From assembly GCA_011033025.1 (NCBI GenBank), contig WFMF01000318.1, positions 62,001-126,000 on the forward strand: a DNA stretch of 64,000 nt. The letters are read 5' to 3'. The notes below the pieces were generated by a model that made no database searches, was not told the DNA's origin, and saw only the letters and a list, made by a program, of their open reading frames with translations. The translations under genes were made by a program, and so were the position numbers. Shown here one piece after another: positions 35,521 through 48,314 of the stretch. Every line of letters starts with the position of its first letter. Positions within the stretch are counted from its first letter, which is position 1. This stretch comes from Beroe forskalii (Eukaryota > Ctenophora > Nuda > Beroida > Beroidae).

Positions 35521-36196
35521 GACTGTGGCCATTTTACTAAGACTACTAAGATTATAATCAGTTCTATGCAAGTGCTTGCTATTACGCAACTACTGTTTAA
35601 TGCTGTGCTGTAGCTTTTTGGAAAATTTGACGTTTTCTTTATACTTCGAAGTCAAGATCTCAAGATGGAAAATGGACATAACTTGAACAATGGGAAGATA
35701 TTCCAGATGGATTGCTTTCATTGTGGCAGAGCTTGGTCGATAATCAAAAGGGGGGAAAACAGTCTTTAAAATTTTATAGGGCAACAGGAATTGATAATGT
35801 TGGGGGGGGTTCTACTAACATGAGCCCAGATCCAAAAGGTGCGAGTTGCCAAAGGGCGAAAGTAGGCCGGAGTGCCGCAGAAACAGGCCATTCGCAGGCC
35901 ACGGGTGAAAGGCAAAACAACGAAACCCGATTTTCGGGGACCGACTGGCCCCGGGTTGGCCCCCCGAAATGTTTTTTTCGGGGAAGTTTACGGGGGTTTT
36001 ACCAAAGAAATTGGGGGCTGCCGGGCTTTGAACAACAGAATTTTTGATTTTAAACGGTTCATTGTTGATTCTAAATTTTGACAGGATCCAGCAGCCACCA
36101 CAAACATTCAGTATTAGCCAGGAATTTTAAACATGGTTCATCTGACATTGATTTGGATTTGATTTTTCAGACCAGTACCACTTAGAGCCTTTTTTT

Positions 36197-36350
36197 AACT
36201 TACAACGATAAAAATCAAAATAACCCAGCCCTATAGCATATATTACAGTTGGTAGCAGGAAGTGGTTACGATCCACCGACCTCTGGGTTATGGGCCCAGC
36301 ACGCTTCCACTGTAATATGCTATAGGGCTGGGTTTATCGTTGTAAGTTTA
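36197..36350 (-). repeat. Inverted repeat enclosing an initiator-tRNA-Met-derived segment
   Basis: Arms: ACTTACAACGATAAA ... CCCAGCCCTATAGCATATAT on the left (36199-36245) and the complement on the right (36309-36350). The loop, 36250-36310 on the minus strand, matches eukaryotic initiator tRNA-Met from the D-stem on: GGAAGCGTGCTGGGCCCATA, ACCCAGAGGTCGGTGGATCG, ending CCTGCTA-CCA. The anticodon CAT is intact. The 5' part of the acceptor and D arm is missing and the mature CCA is encoded, so this is a copy of a processed tRNA rather than a functional gene. Confidence 0.75.
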
Positions 36351-36974
36351 AAAGCAGAATAACAAATTGAATACACTTTCTACTGGTCTGAAAGAAATGT
36401 TTTAGAATCAAAATCAATATCAAGATGTAGTAGATATTCCAATATCACTAAACTGAATACCTAGATGATATGGTCGGTGGTGTGTGGCTCTGTGATCTCT
36501 TGACTCACTCAATAAACGTATACTCAATATACTTGAAAATCAACAAACTGAAATCAATATACTTCAATATACTTTGAACCAATGAATATACTTGTAATCA
36601 AAAGTTCTTTGATATGATCAAGCCTCACACCAATTGGAGCCCACCAGAATGGATGTTGATGTAGAATATGTAGGACGTAGGATGTAGATGTAGGATGTAA
36701 CGTAGTACGTAGTGTAGATACCAGAACCACAGGATAGAAACACAGGATCAAAACAGCAGGATAAAAAACAGGATCAAAACAGCCTGGGAAATAAGCTGTC
36801 TTAGACGCTAGAATCTAAGATACTAATCTAGCTAGATATCACTACGATAAGTCAGATAAGAGAATAGAAAATATCGTATAAGAAACATGTCCCATGACAC
36901 GCACTAGCCTAGGTAACTAACTCACCGTGGGAAACACCCAATACCACGTAGTAGGACTAGAACTGTTTTCCTGT

Positions 36975-37195
36975 CAGGACCCAGCTTCACCCGACTCCTC
37001 AGTCAGTCCCTCGCAGCTACCTTCTGTACTGCTTCACCCGACTCCTCAGTCAGTTCCTCGCAGCTACCTCAGTACTGCTTCACCCGACTCCTTTGTCAGT
37101 ACTCGCAGCTACTTTCTGTACTGCTTCACCCGACACTGTCAGTCCCTCGCAGCTACCTTCTGTACTGCTTCACCCGACACTTACTGCTGTCAGTA
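36975..37195. repeat. 47-bp tandem repeat
   Basis: Four units of CTTCACCCGACTCCTCAGTC followed by AGTNCCTCGCAGCTACCTTC and TGTACTG. Causes the short Ser/Pro-rich open frame here. Confidence 0.9.
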
Positions 37196-37681
37196 CCTCA
37201 CTGGTGTCGTAACTTACAGGAAGACGTAGTCCTTAGGTATGGTTGTCACACGGCTGTCATCATGGAGAGAAGGACTTGCTATGGGAGGGATTAGTTAATG
37301 AATACAGCTTATATCAAACACTTATCATATAATACAATATCACAATATAATATAAGAAATATGCTAACAGTAACTGCAGTTGTGAAATTAATTGTTAAGG
37401 TTACAAGGTGTGCACAATTCAATTGAGTCAAATGTAGGTCCATGTAGCATATTTTGAAGAAAGTTCCTGGCCTGTGAACAAAACAAAATTATCCACTGTC
37501 AGTAACAGTATGAGAATCAGTTGTCAGAATTAACATCATCTTGCAATCAAAAAAGAAGGCTGGTTTAGCATGTCTAAGACTAACCAACGAATTCGATCTA
37601 TTTTCCACTCTGCTCCTACATAAATTTTTTTCAATATTTGAATTTTTGCACATAACTTTTGAGGCACCCACATCATTCCGC

Positions 37682-37804
37682 ATCAATCAAATGAATTGAT
37701 CAAATGAAAAATGCACACAATTGCTTGCGCTTGCTGTTTTGCGTGGAAGTCATTGTAAAAGTGTACTGTGCGCATTTTTCATTTGATCAGTCCATTCGAT
37801 TGAC
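37682..37804. repeat. 37-bp inverted repeat
   Basis: ATCAATCAAATGAATTGATC-AAATGAAAAATGCACAC at the left and its imperfect complement at 37768-37804, with a 49-bp loop. Lies just upstream of the Helitron segment. Confidence 0.7.
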
Positions 37805-37845
37805 ATGCAACGATGTAGCCACCTGACTTTTGATCTAATTGGAAT

Positions 37846-37948
37846 TTTTTGATGCAGTTAAAAGTATCCTATCAATTTGAATGGCAGTGTTTAAAACTTG
37901 CAAACGAGGAGCTGCATAGCAGCGCAGAGTGAGCTGAGTGTTTGCAGG
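37846..37948 (+). mobile_element. Third Helitron copy, part before the transposon insertion
   Basis: TTTTTTGATGCAGTTAAAAG through GCTGCATAGCAGCGCAGAGT matches the last 110 bp of the Helitron at 15964-16434. It is interrupted at 37948 and resumes at 48903; the 5' end was not located. Confidence 0.7.
37940..37948. repeat. Target-site duplication, left copy (GTTTGCAGG)
   Basis: Identical to 48903-48911. Together they bracket the 10.95-kb element exactly at its TAGGGGCTCCCAGTG termini. Confidence 0.9.
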
Positions 37949-38525
37949 TAGGGGCTCCCAGTGAATCATGAATCGTTCCAAAACGTAGCTCATCTGAAAG
38001 AGGACGATTTGCTGATTCCGGCAAGCTAACGCTTTAGGCTGTAGCTCATTCCTTGAGGGAGATATTTGCATTTGAAAATGACCAATTTTATCACGTGACA
38101 CTGCCCCACGTGACATCTATGTAACAGCTTTCATTGAATTAACTCGCGAGCCTCTAATCAGCTACTCGGCGTTGATCCAATTAACGCCCAATTTGCATCC
38201 TCTTCCCTCCCTCCCTTTATGCAAATATGCGATCGAATTAGGTGCTGCAGCTCTCTTCCGCATCCAGTTCTGATCTCATAATGGTGTAATTGCGTGTTTG
38301 TTTAATAGCGCGTAATGAGGTTAGAAGAGGGTCTAATTTGATCCTTGTCCCCGTTTCTCGATTCTCATGTGTAAGTGTATTAAACTAATATATTGTGTAA
38401 CTGTTACGTCATCTTCATATAACAAGTAATGTAGGTATCATGATATAGGTACACGTACACATTCACAATACACAGTGATTTTACTGTGGTGAAGTTGTAA
38501 AGCCCATCGCAGAAAAATATTATAA
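37949..38525 (+). repeat. Left terminal inverted repeat
   Basis: Near-identical to the complement of 48315-48902. Weak similarity continues about 70 bp further in. Includes TGCAAATATCTCCCTCAAGG-type and CACGTGACACTGCCCCACGT segments. Confidence 0.93.
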
Positions 38526-39059
38526 AAAACGTTGTTTTATGTGGAGTAAAACTAAGAAAGTGAATTTTAAACAACGAAAATGATAGTAATACTAATAAGT
38601 CAAGGACATTGAAATTCTTAAAACATGGATTAAATAATTGCCAGTAGGTAGGTTGGTATTCAATTATATTAGTTAATAGTAATACCAAGTATGTATTGAA
38701 GGGTTTAGTAACGAGTAAAAAGTGCAAATAGCGAAAATTTCCGTTCAGCTATAATTATCTTCCTTTTTGATTAAACCGGGCGAGTGATGTTATATTGGAC
38801 CTTAACTTAACAATAGAATATCTTTGAGTCTTTGTACCGGCCGCTGAACCTTAAAACCGTTACCATGATCCTGATCCCCTTTCTACTCCTTTCAGTAACC
38901 AAACTCTAAGTCTAACAGTAACTTAAATGGTGACCTAACTGAACCCAAAAAATAGTCCTTATACCTAATTATAATTTCAAATATGTGCTGGAAAGCTGGG
39001 AGACTGACCTCTTTGTGGTTGTAGGTAATTGGGTGAATTCGGAATCGGTCGTCCCCTTT

Positions 39060-39935
39060 ACACAGAAATGCGTTATTCCGTGTTATCACAGAAAAACGCG
39101 TAATTTCGTGTTTTCACAAAAAACACTTTATAATAAAGCGTTTTTCACATAAAAACGCATAATTTCGTGTCATGTTTTGCAGAAAAACGCTTTATTTCGT
39201 TTTTCACAGAAAAACTCATAATTTCGTGTTTTCACCGAAAAACGCATAATTTTGTGTTTTCACAGAAAAACGCATAATTTCGTGTTTTTACAGAAAAACA
39301 CGTAGTTTCGTACGTGTCTTCACACTCACAGAAAAACGCTTTATTTCACGTTTTCACATATAAACGCATGATTTCGTGTTTCACCGAAAAACGCATAATT
39401 TCGTGTTTTCACAGAAAAACGCATAATTTCGTGTTTTTACAGAAAAACACGTAGTTTCGTACGTGTCTTCACACTCACAGAAAAACGCTTTATTTCACGT
39501 TTTAACATAAAAACGCATGATTTCGTGTTTTGCAGAAAAACGCTTTATTTCGTTTTTCACAGAAAAACTCATAGTTTCGTGTTTTCACCGAAAAACGCAT
39601 AATTTCGTGTTTTCACAGAAAACGCATAATTTCGTGTTTTTACAGAAAAACTCGTAGTTTCGTACGTGTCTTCACACTCACAGAAAAACTCTTTATTTCA
39701 CGTTTTCACATATAAACGCATGATTTCTTGTTTCACAGAAAAACGCATAATTTCTTGTCAGTGTCTTCACACTCACATAGAAAAACGCTTTATAACGTTT
39801 TTCACAGAAAAACGCTTTATAACGTTTTTCACAGAAAAACGCTTTATATTGTGTTCTTACAGATAACCCTGCAATTTCGTGTTTTCACAGAAAAACGCTT
39901 TATTTCGTGTTTTAACGGAATATCACGTGATTTTG
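39060..39935. repeat. 28-bp minisatellite, forward orientation
   Basis: Units of CAGAAAAACGCATAATTTCG plus TGTTTTCA, with a higher-order block of about 180 bp repeated three times (marker GTAGTTTCGTACGTGTCTTC). The same unit is inverted at 46190-46860. Confidence 0.95.
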
Positions 39936-40535
39936 CTAATTCTTCGTGGGTAATCACTAAACTACGGGTTTTTACCGGAAACTTACGCACCAACGTACTG
40001 TTTTCACCAAAAAATTAAAAATGACAAAAAGAAAAAATGACAAGCCCACGCTTTTTAGATAAATTTTCTGTTAGGAAATAACCGTTTCTTCGTTCATTTT
40101 TCATCAGAAATTATACAACATATTATTATCATATACAGGTACCATCAGTGTACTGATCACTCGAATCGTAATAGCTTGAATTTCAAATTGTTCCTGGTGT
40201 TAATTGAAGCAATGGGAAGTTGCAGAAGGTCGAAGACACAGCGGTTTAATGGAGTAATAACTATAAGATTCATCACCTACCGGGAAGTATTATCTTGCAG
40301 CCTAGACAGCTAGACCAGTTACAGACAGCCCAATTAGACGAAATTTGAATGTGTGTTTGAGCAATGATCCGAGTCGATGTTTGTCCAAGAGGTATTGTTC
40401 AAGAAACATTGTAATTGTATACAATTACTCATAAGAAATAATCAAGATTAGTATTTAAGGAGCAATTTCAATTTTATCCTTTACCTAATCTCAATTACAT
40501 TTCCATTTGAATCCGTTAACTATGTTCCACCTATC

Positions 40536-43500
40536 ATGAAATTTTCTGACTTCGTTGATGGGCCTTGTGAAGCTCTCCCGTGTTGTGTGCCCACTAACAA
40601 GGACATCATTCGATTCTTTCTGCATCACCACGAAGCTCAGACGAAGTGTCGCCTTGATGACACACTCCTTGTTACAAGTCGCTTGATCCACAGCCACTAC
40701 CGTATTTTGGATATCTACTCAGACGATGACTTGTTCGAACCTAATCATATTGCCAGGTAGGACTTTAATTAGCCAATAATAAATATATTAATATAGCATA
40801 ATATTATGAATGAAAAAAATTAATTAGGTCAATTCTATTTATCAATGAGTTAAACTTAACATTTATATTGTAGTTTGCACCTATACCTACGGTACCTATG
40901 CCGTTTGGCTAATGTCTATATCTTTTGGTTCTGGCCCGCAACTGACTTTCACTTTCAGTTTCGGGCATTGCCCTCGGGCGACTTTTTTCCTGCCTGCGGA
41001 CGCTTGCCATGTCAAGAGCCAGCAGGCACGAAAAAAGTCGCCCGAGGGCACCCTGATAATTCTGGCGGTTAAGACTCTCACAATAGTCAGATAGGATTAG
41101 GTGCAAATTAACTTTTCATACTTACCTTTTTCTGGCATTGGCAAATATTCACCGACTATCCTTGCAGGAAAACCAAAGATTTGTTTGATAGAGTGAAGAA
41201 GCGTAAGAACATGAGAAAACGAGACAAGATAGAGGCCTTTGAGGGGTATTTCAAGAAGGACTTTGTTCTTGGGAAGCTGAAACCATCCCCCTCACACTCT
41301 TCGGGTTCCAACGATTCTATCCCAGCTGTGCTTTGCGATAGCGACCCAATCAGGTTCCAGTTATACTTATAGACTACCCATAGTTAATTAAAGCTTGATC
41401 AATATAACAGCATATTTTTCTAGAAGAACATTGCAATGAACCAAGTCGAAATTGGTTCATTGCAATATACTATATAGGTACCCATATCCTATATAGGTAC
41501 CCACTACACAGGGTCGTAACTCCCGAGGGGGAAGGGCTACATTTTCAAAATGAAAAATTTCTATTCATTTTCTATACAAATTATCATCTAATACCATCAC
41601 TATTTGATCAAAAAATCAGTTTTTTAGATTGAGCACCTAAAACTACCCAAAATTTTCTGGGGGTCTGCCTCCAGACCCCCAATACTCCAATAGGGTGTTT
41701 GTTCGATGCATTGGGCTCACGGCCATTGACTAGCCCCCCTCCCCCCAAGTCTGAGATTCGAATTACGGCCCTGCTTGTACCTTAATTCTCATGACAATAA
41801 CCTATAGAGATGTCAATCAGCGGTTTGCGTAAATAAGATTTTGCCATTTATTATTGATGTTTTATGTTTCAGGAGTGTGCGGAATCATTTGGCGCACTTG
41901 ATTGACAACTCGACAGCTGTGGCGTTGGGTTCAGAAGCATCATCTGCAGAAACCAGCTCCTCTTCCTCACCTGAGCAGGTCGGAGTTCCCAGTGTTTCAA
42001 CGACACCCGAGGCAGGAGACTCCCAGAGTAGCTTCCTCACTCCCGATCTAGTTTTCCTTTTAGAGGGGATGACTAACAGTGCAACCATACCTGATAATTT
42101 GGTGAGTTTCACGTTTGGGAACCTCAAAAATTTTTATTACCCCTAGTTTTCCCATATTGTATTTGTAAGAAACTTCAAATCTGTAAGTTATGTAGATTGT
42201 TCACTATAAGACTATACATAGTCTTATAGTGAACAATCTAGTTCTACATATAACTCTTCCCAGTAGCCGAATCGGTGCCGATGAGGCCCAACTGGCGCCT
42301 TTCGGGCCCTGCTAGCGCCGATTCGGCGCATATTATATCGATACCGCACATATGCGCTGAAAGTACAGTGCCCTGAAATCTTTCTAGGGTAGTCAGACCC
42401 GATACCAGGGGAAAGGCAGTTGTAAAGTCAGTTCTCGCTAATTCAGAATTCTGGTCGGAGTACAATTGTAATCAGGTCTTATTCGTATTACACAGGTTGG
42501 CGACTCATCGGATGAAGAGGATCCTGAGTGGGCACCAAACCCCAGCGACAAGGCTCTGGAATTCCACCCACTGGTCCGCAACTTGGTTCCTGTTCTCTTG
42601 AGATGCGGCATCAGTTGCGCATCCGCAATCAAGGTGATGAAGGTGATCCACTACTCGATTGTGGAGAAAAAGACTCCCCTGACAGACGTCCACAAGATGC
42701 CTACGGAGAGGCAGCTGAGGGTCCTAGTTGGCATTGTAAGAGAAGAATTCATGACCAACATCTGCCAGCTTCACTTTAATGGTGAGATATAATTCGTTCT
42801 TTACATTAAATGCGACTTTACAGTTATACTTATAGTTTTACTTATAGTTATTTATAGTCACTTACTTTTATACGAATAACGCTAAATTATCATAATCAAA
42901 TAACATAATAAATAAATAAGCATGTTCATTAATTAATTATGTTAAATCAACCATATATTTTGCAGCCATATATTTTGACGGCAAAGAGAGCGAAAGTTTA
43001 CGATGGATAAATGGGAAGAATAAAAAGATCAAAGAAGAGACATATGCAATCGTCGCTTACCCTGGAGAAAAGAACCTAGGCTTCGTCAAGATTGACGACA
43101 AATCTGGTAAGACCTTTGGTTTCATAGTTAGGTATACCTACCTACTTATTACACTGCGTTAATCATTCACGAGGAATTAGCTCAGAACTGCCTGAATAAT
43201 TATTCATGAAGATACTAAGATAAAACCAAATTAAGTCAATCATTTGCAGCCAATCATTTGCAGCCTTTAAAGGCAAATGATTGACTTAATTAGGTTTTAT
43301 CTTAGTATCTTCATGAATTAACCACACATTCATCTTATCTGATATTTTCTCTATGTCTATAAACGAACCAGCTAAATTACTGCGGGAAAACGTTAACTAA
43401 CTGAATGTGGCTCTTCAGGGAGAGGTATCGCTGCAACGCTCATCAATTTCCTGGAGTCCCACAAAGTGGACTTCAGAAAGATAAGAGTTCTCGGAAGTGA

Positions 43501-46500
43501 TGGGACCAATACTCTAACTGGTTACAAGGTGCCTATAGTATAAACATTGATTGCTAACATTTGCCCTAGATTAATAACAGTTTGAGTTTCCTCGATTCTC
43601 AATATTACCTTCAATCATAATGTTTAAATATCATTTGAAATTCCTATATGCTTTATATTTTTTCTTCACAGGACGGGTCTATAAGACATCTGCAAGATAT
43701 GATAGGATATCCTTGTTTTCCATCCATTTGCCTCCTTCACGCAGTGGAGCTTCCTCTCAGAGCACTCTTCTGTTTGATTGATGAAGTAACTGAAGGTCAG
43801 TTGATCATAATCATTAACTCTTTAGAGCTGTATAATTATATGCGCCTAGAGGCGGTATCGAAAATAGGAGCTCGATTAAAGCGCCCATAGGCAGTAGGCA
43901 CTGTGTTTTTGCCGCATTATAACGGTTCATCTTACTATATATAATGCGTGTTGTTAATATATATATATATGTGGTTGGCAGGCGTTAGCAAATTCAAGTA
44001 GGCAACGAAATTATTCTTTAGTCGTGTTGCAAAAACTTTATAATAAATCAGAAAAATAATGAGAAATTTTTTCGTCATTCTGAGGGGCGTGGGAGGCCAC
44101 GCCCTTTTTTCGCAAAATTAAACTTTCGAATTTTTTCAAAATTCCTTCGCCATCAAGTTGCTTATGATGAATAAAAATTTTGAGAATTTTGTCCGAATTA
44201 TTAAGTCACCCTGAGGAGCGTGGTAGGCCACGCCCTTTTTCGCAAAAAATTAAACTTTCGAATTTTTTCAAAATTCCTTCGCCATCGAGTTCTTTATGAT
44301 GAATACTAATTTTGAGAATTTTGTCCGAATTATTGGGTCACCCTGAGGGGCGCGGGAGGCCACGCCCTTTTTTCGCAAATATCAAAGTTTTGAATTTTTT
44401 CACAATTCCTTCGTTATGGAGTTGCAATATTGGGTTACCGTTGGGGGCGTGGGAAGCTTTTTCACAGAAATTCAAGTTTCGAATTTCCCCTCCAAACTCG
44501 CACGGTCAAATCACTGTAAGGGACATGTGGCCTTTAGCTCATGCGGTTATTGCGGCTGCCATCATTCGCCGTCCGTAGGACGGGAACCGACTAGTAGCAC
44601 TAATAGTATTTTGATCAATATTTACACTGAGGCCGAGCCGAGTGCAGATTAAAAAACTATTTACCATACGAGGTCTAAGCTTCTAAGTTTGTTACTTGCA
44701 TTGTGCCACATAAGTCGGTGATAACTTTTACTTAGTAATCATATTCCGATTCGCAATTGTTCAAAATGGTAAATAAATTAATCAAAGCCATGAAAAAATT
44801 GGATTATTATTCCAGGTAAAGGACAGTTTGGTGGGAGACTCGGGAAGAAACTCCACTCCCTCGACCCAGAGACTGCTCCTGTGGGTCCTTTTGGTAGGAT
44901 AAGTTGCCCTGACTTTCCTAGGCTGCCACCACACGTGGAAGCCGGGCTAAGTGAAGATAACAAGACTCTCTACAGACTTTGCATAGCCTGTATTGATGGT
45001 GAGGGCCATGATTTTGTTGTAAAGAAGATAAAATGATACCGGAAATCAATGACACGTCAATTATGGTTGCCTTAATGCACCTTATAACTACTTCAAAATT
45101 ATGTCCTCCAATACTCTCTCATGAAAGAACCATATTTCCAGGCTACGTCCCAGAGAGTCTTGCTACGAAAATCATAGGAGTGATGCACCACGCGAGATGG
45201 ATCACACTCGGCAGCAGGATTCTCCGGTACTACATCTCGGGGCCGGTGATAAGGGCCGAAGGGGTTGAAACCCTTGCTCGCTACATTGTTCAGGTGTATT
45301 ACAAGGTGAGGAAAATTCTTCTAAAGTAGGTTAGGTAGGTATTATTGTACTAATAATTATTTGATAATGACAATCATGACTTATCTTTACCTACTTAGCT
45401 ACTTGTTACTTTGTTATGGTTTAAAAGATTATAGTTAGGTAGTACGTTTTGGCAATTACGACAATGAGGTTGTGTTTGGTATATGAGACATACCCCACTT
45501 TAAAATTGTCGCTGAAAACAAATTAAAATTAGCACGATTTAACGAGCGATAGAAATTGCAGTCCGGTATTACGTAGGAGTTGCCTTCAATCGGCCTTTAA
45601 TTTCCCATATAGGGATATTCATAACATTATAACATTTATCATTATGTAGATGTTTTTATGTAGGCATATTATGTTGATGTGGCCCCAAAAACTTAAAATG
45701 TTTCAGCAACATGCCAGGATCAAATTGAAACCTCTCATAGAGGATGGTCCTGGGCATGTCGTCGAAGCCCTGAAGTTGAATACGGAAATTCAACTTGCTC
45801 CTAAGCAGCGGAAGGCAGTGCTCAAGAAGATTGAGAACAACAGTTACTTCGCTCACCCGGAAGCAGTGATTGTAGCAAGCCTTGGTATGTATATAATAAA
45901 GAGTTTTAGTGACTTTAATTGGAATTTCGAATCTTATTCTTAAGAATATCTCAATCCTTAAGGCAGTGGGTGGTAATCATTATTAATTATAAATCATGAA
46001 AGTATGAAAATATGTGAAACGTGATTAAACATGACAATTTCCGGTGAAGAACCTCCTAAGGTGACTTTTTATGAAGGCACATCATTTCGTGATTTGCTGT
46101 GAAAACACGCAATGGTGCGTTTTCCGTGAAAATACGTCGGTAGTGGTACAGGATTTTCTTAAAAAATATCTTTCTACGAAAACACTAATTACTAACGCGA
46201 TTTTCTGTGAGTGTGAAGACAAGGAATTACGCGTTTTTCTGTGAAAACACGAAATTATGCGTTTTTCTGTGAAAAACGAAATTATGTGGTTTTCTGTGAA
46301 AACACGAAATTATGCATTTTTCTGTGAAAACACGAAATTATGCCGTTTTCTTTGAAAACACGAAATTATGCGTTTTTCTGTGAAAACACGAAATTATGCG
46401 GTTTTCTGTGAAAACACGAAATTATGCGGTTTTCTGTGAGAACACGAAATTATGCGTTTTTCTGTGAAAACACGAAGTTATGCAGTTTTCTGTGAAAACA

Positions 46501-47893
46501 CGAAGTTATGCAGTTTTCTGTGAAAACACGAAATTGTGCGGTTTTCTGTGAAAACACGAAATTATGCACCTTTTGTGAAAACACAAAATTACGGGTTTTT
46601 CTGTAAAAACACGGAATTAAGCGTTTTCTGTGAAAACACGAAAGTACGCGTTTTTCTGTGAAAAAACGAAACTACGAGTTTTTCTGTTAAAAAAACGTAA
46701 TTACGCGTTTTTCTGTGAAAATACGAAATTACGCACTTTTTACGTGAAAAACGAAATTACGTGTTTTTAACTTAATGTGACACAAAATTAAAACGTGCAT
46801 TTCTGTGAAAACTCAAAATTACGTGAAAACACGAAATTTGGCATTTTTCCGTGAAAAGAACGAAGTAACGTGATTTTCATTGAAAAGATTTTCCCTGGAA
46901 ACATCTCATGAAACATTCATCGAACACAAATTCACGTGTAATCGACAGAACGTTTATGATATGTGAACAATGAGTATGAATAGTAAGAAATTGTAACATT
47001 TCATTGTGTTAATTGCAGCCGATAAAAACCCAGCTGTCAGGGCTCAAGGAGTCACCATCTGCAAGGAAATAGTCAGGCTTGAGGAAAAGGGAATGAACAG
47101 ACCCATGCGGAGGACTACGAAGCCACGAGTTTTTTGCAAGCCGCAGATAAACGTGTATGCAAAGAACATTTTTGAGCTGCCCCTCTACAACTCAGACGTC
47201 GACGACAATGCAGCGGTCCGCCGGGAGAGATCTTTTAAGTCTTACGAGCAGTTCGGACTGTGCTTCAAAACCAACTGCGGTAAGTTTTGTATTGTTGAGT
47301 TGTTGCTGCCGCAAATAACCTTTCAAACAATCCAGATATCTGCAGCCCCAATCCCCATAAAATCTTATAAAGTATTCGTATATTATTATTTGCTATTCGG
47401 ATTAGAAAGGATGAAAACCATCGAGGGGGGAGTCCGACATCTCAATTCACCTCACGGCACGATTCCCCTCACGGCATATTTATCTTAGAGTTAGATAACC
47501 ATTATAGAGTTAGAGGCAAACTATTATGAGATAATTTGTCGTTAGGTGAATTGTCGTACGTGAATACTGAAAAGCTGAAATATCCGTTCCCCATCGAAGG
47601 AAAAACTAATTATTAATTTTGCAGCTGAGGAACAGTGGGCAGCTGTGACGATCCCCATGATTATACGGGAAGACCACAACAACATGGATCCACAGCAGTT
47701 TGATCGCTTCCTGGACGAGCCCCTGCGAACTGCTTACCCCTGTCATCAACAAGCTGTTGAGAGGGCGGTGGCGCTGATGACAGAGGCGAAGCTGAAATGT
47801 GTCAGTGACAGTGGAAAGTCTGGCCATATGATTGCCGTAGCCGAGGAACGGAAGAGGGACCCAATGACATCCAAGAAAAGGAAGATGATATAG
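40536..47893 (+). CDS. Transposon-encoded 12-exon protein, putative DDE/RNase H-like transposase (783 aa)
   Basis: Exons: 40536-40756, 41168-41353, 41873-42101, 42496-42781, 42966-43106, 43419-43528, 43672-43795, 44816-44998, 45142-45305, 45707-45884, 47019-47279, 47625-47893. All introns are GT-AG and the phases agree, giving 2352 coding bases with no internal stop. The N-terminus (VPTNKDIIRFFLHH) and a basic Lys/Arg segment may bind DNA; a Ser/Glu/Pro linker follows (exon 3). The core has AIYFDGKES (exon 5), VLGSDGTNTLTGYK (exon 6), CLLHAVELPLRALF (exon 7), HHARWITLGSRILRYY (exon 9) and NNSYFAHPEAVIVASL (exon 10). It belongs to a family common in arthropods and other invertebrates that carries GCDGTN, LHxxELPLR, RWxTxxxRILRLY and YFxHPE motifs. 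The two Asp of YFDG and GSDGTN are candidate catalytic residues; the third acidic residue is not assigned. Inference: it mobilises the surrounding element. Confidence 0.85.
41430..41466. repeat. Perfect 15-bp hairpin in intron 2
   Basis: ATTGCAATGAACCAA and its exact complement separated by 7 bp. Confidence 0.9.
42193..42240. repeat. Perfect 23-bp hairpin in intron 3
   Basis: TAGATTGTTCACTATAAGAC-TAT and its exact complement separated by AC. Confidence 0.95.
43198..43320. repeat. 46-bp-arm foldback in intron 5
   Basis: TTCATGAAGATACTAAGATA-AAACC...AAGTCAATCATTTGC on the left and its near-exact complement on the right; the loop holds a short direct repeat (CAATCATTTGCAGC). Confidence 0.9.
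44075..44470. repeat. About 125-bp tandem repeat with GGCCACGCCC in intron 7
   Basis: Three to four units: GGGGCGTGGGAGGCCACGCC, then TTTTTTCGCAAAATTAAACT, then TTCAAAATTCCTTCGCCAT. The CACGCCC word also marks the 60-63 kb repeats. Confidence 0.9.
46190..46860. repeat. 28-bp minisatellite, inverted orientation
   Basis: CGTTTTTCTGTGAAAACACG-AAATTATG units, complement of the array at 39060. It lies in intron 10 of the transposon gene. Confidence 0.95.
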
Positions 47894-48314
47894 GCTTTAA
47901 AACTTGACACTGACAGATAAAATTGCATTTTTGGAACCTTTGAAAGTTTTAAAATTCGACGATTAAATAGGCATTAATTTATTAATCCGAATCTAAAGTT
48001 AGATATAGGTAAGAATTTTATTGTTCTCGGCATGATTCGAATTAATAGATTGAAGAATCAAGCAACCTACCTGTCCTATATTTTCTTGTAAATTGATTAG
48101 GTATATTTTCTATTTCTTTGTCGTTCTACTGGATTAAACTAATCATTAATATCAATGATTTAGAATTATAAGCGTATAACCTATATTTGCATATTTGTCA
48201 GTTTTCTATTTGTTATAATTTATGAATTTCATGGATTTCATACGAAGCATTGTTTGAGATTTTCTTTTAGAATTTAACTTTTTTATTCAACATAAAACAA
48301 TATTTTCATGATAT

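Noticed and set aside
36250..36310. Functional initiator tRNA-Met gene
   Set aside because: The 5' acceptor strand and part of the D arm are missing, T-stem changes are present, and CCA is encoded.
40891..41060. Separate gene near 40.9-41.1 kb
   Set aside because: It is an inverted repeat (GCCCTCGGGCGACTTTTTTC with its complement) inside intron 1, which creates open frames on both strands.
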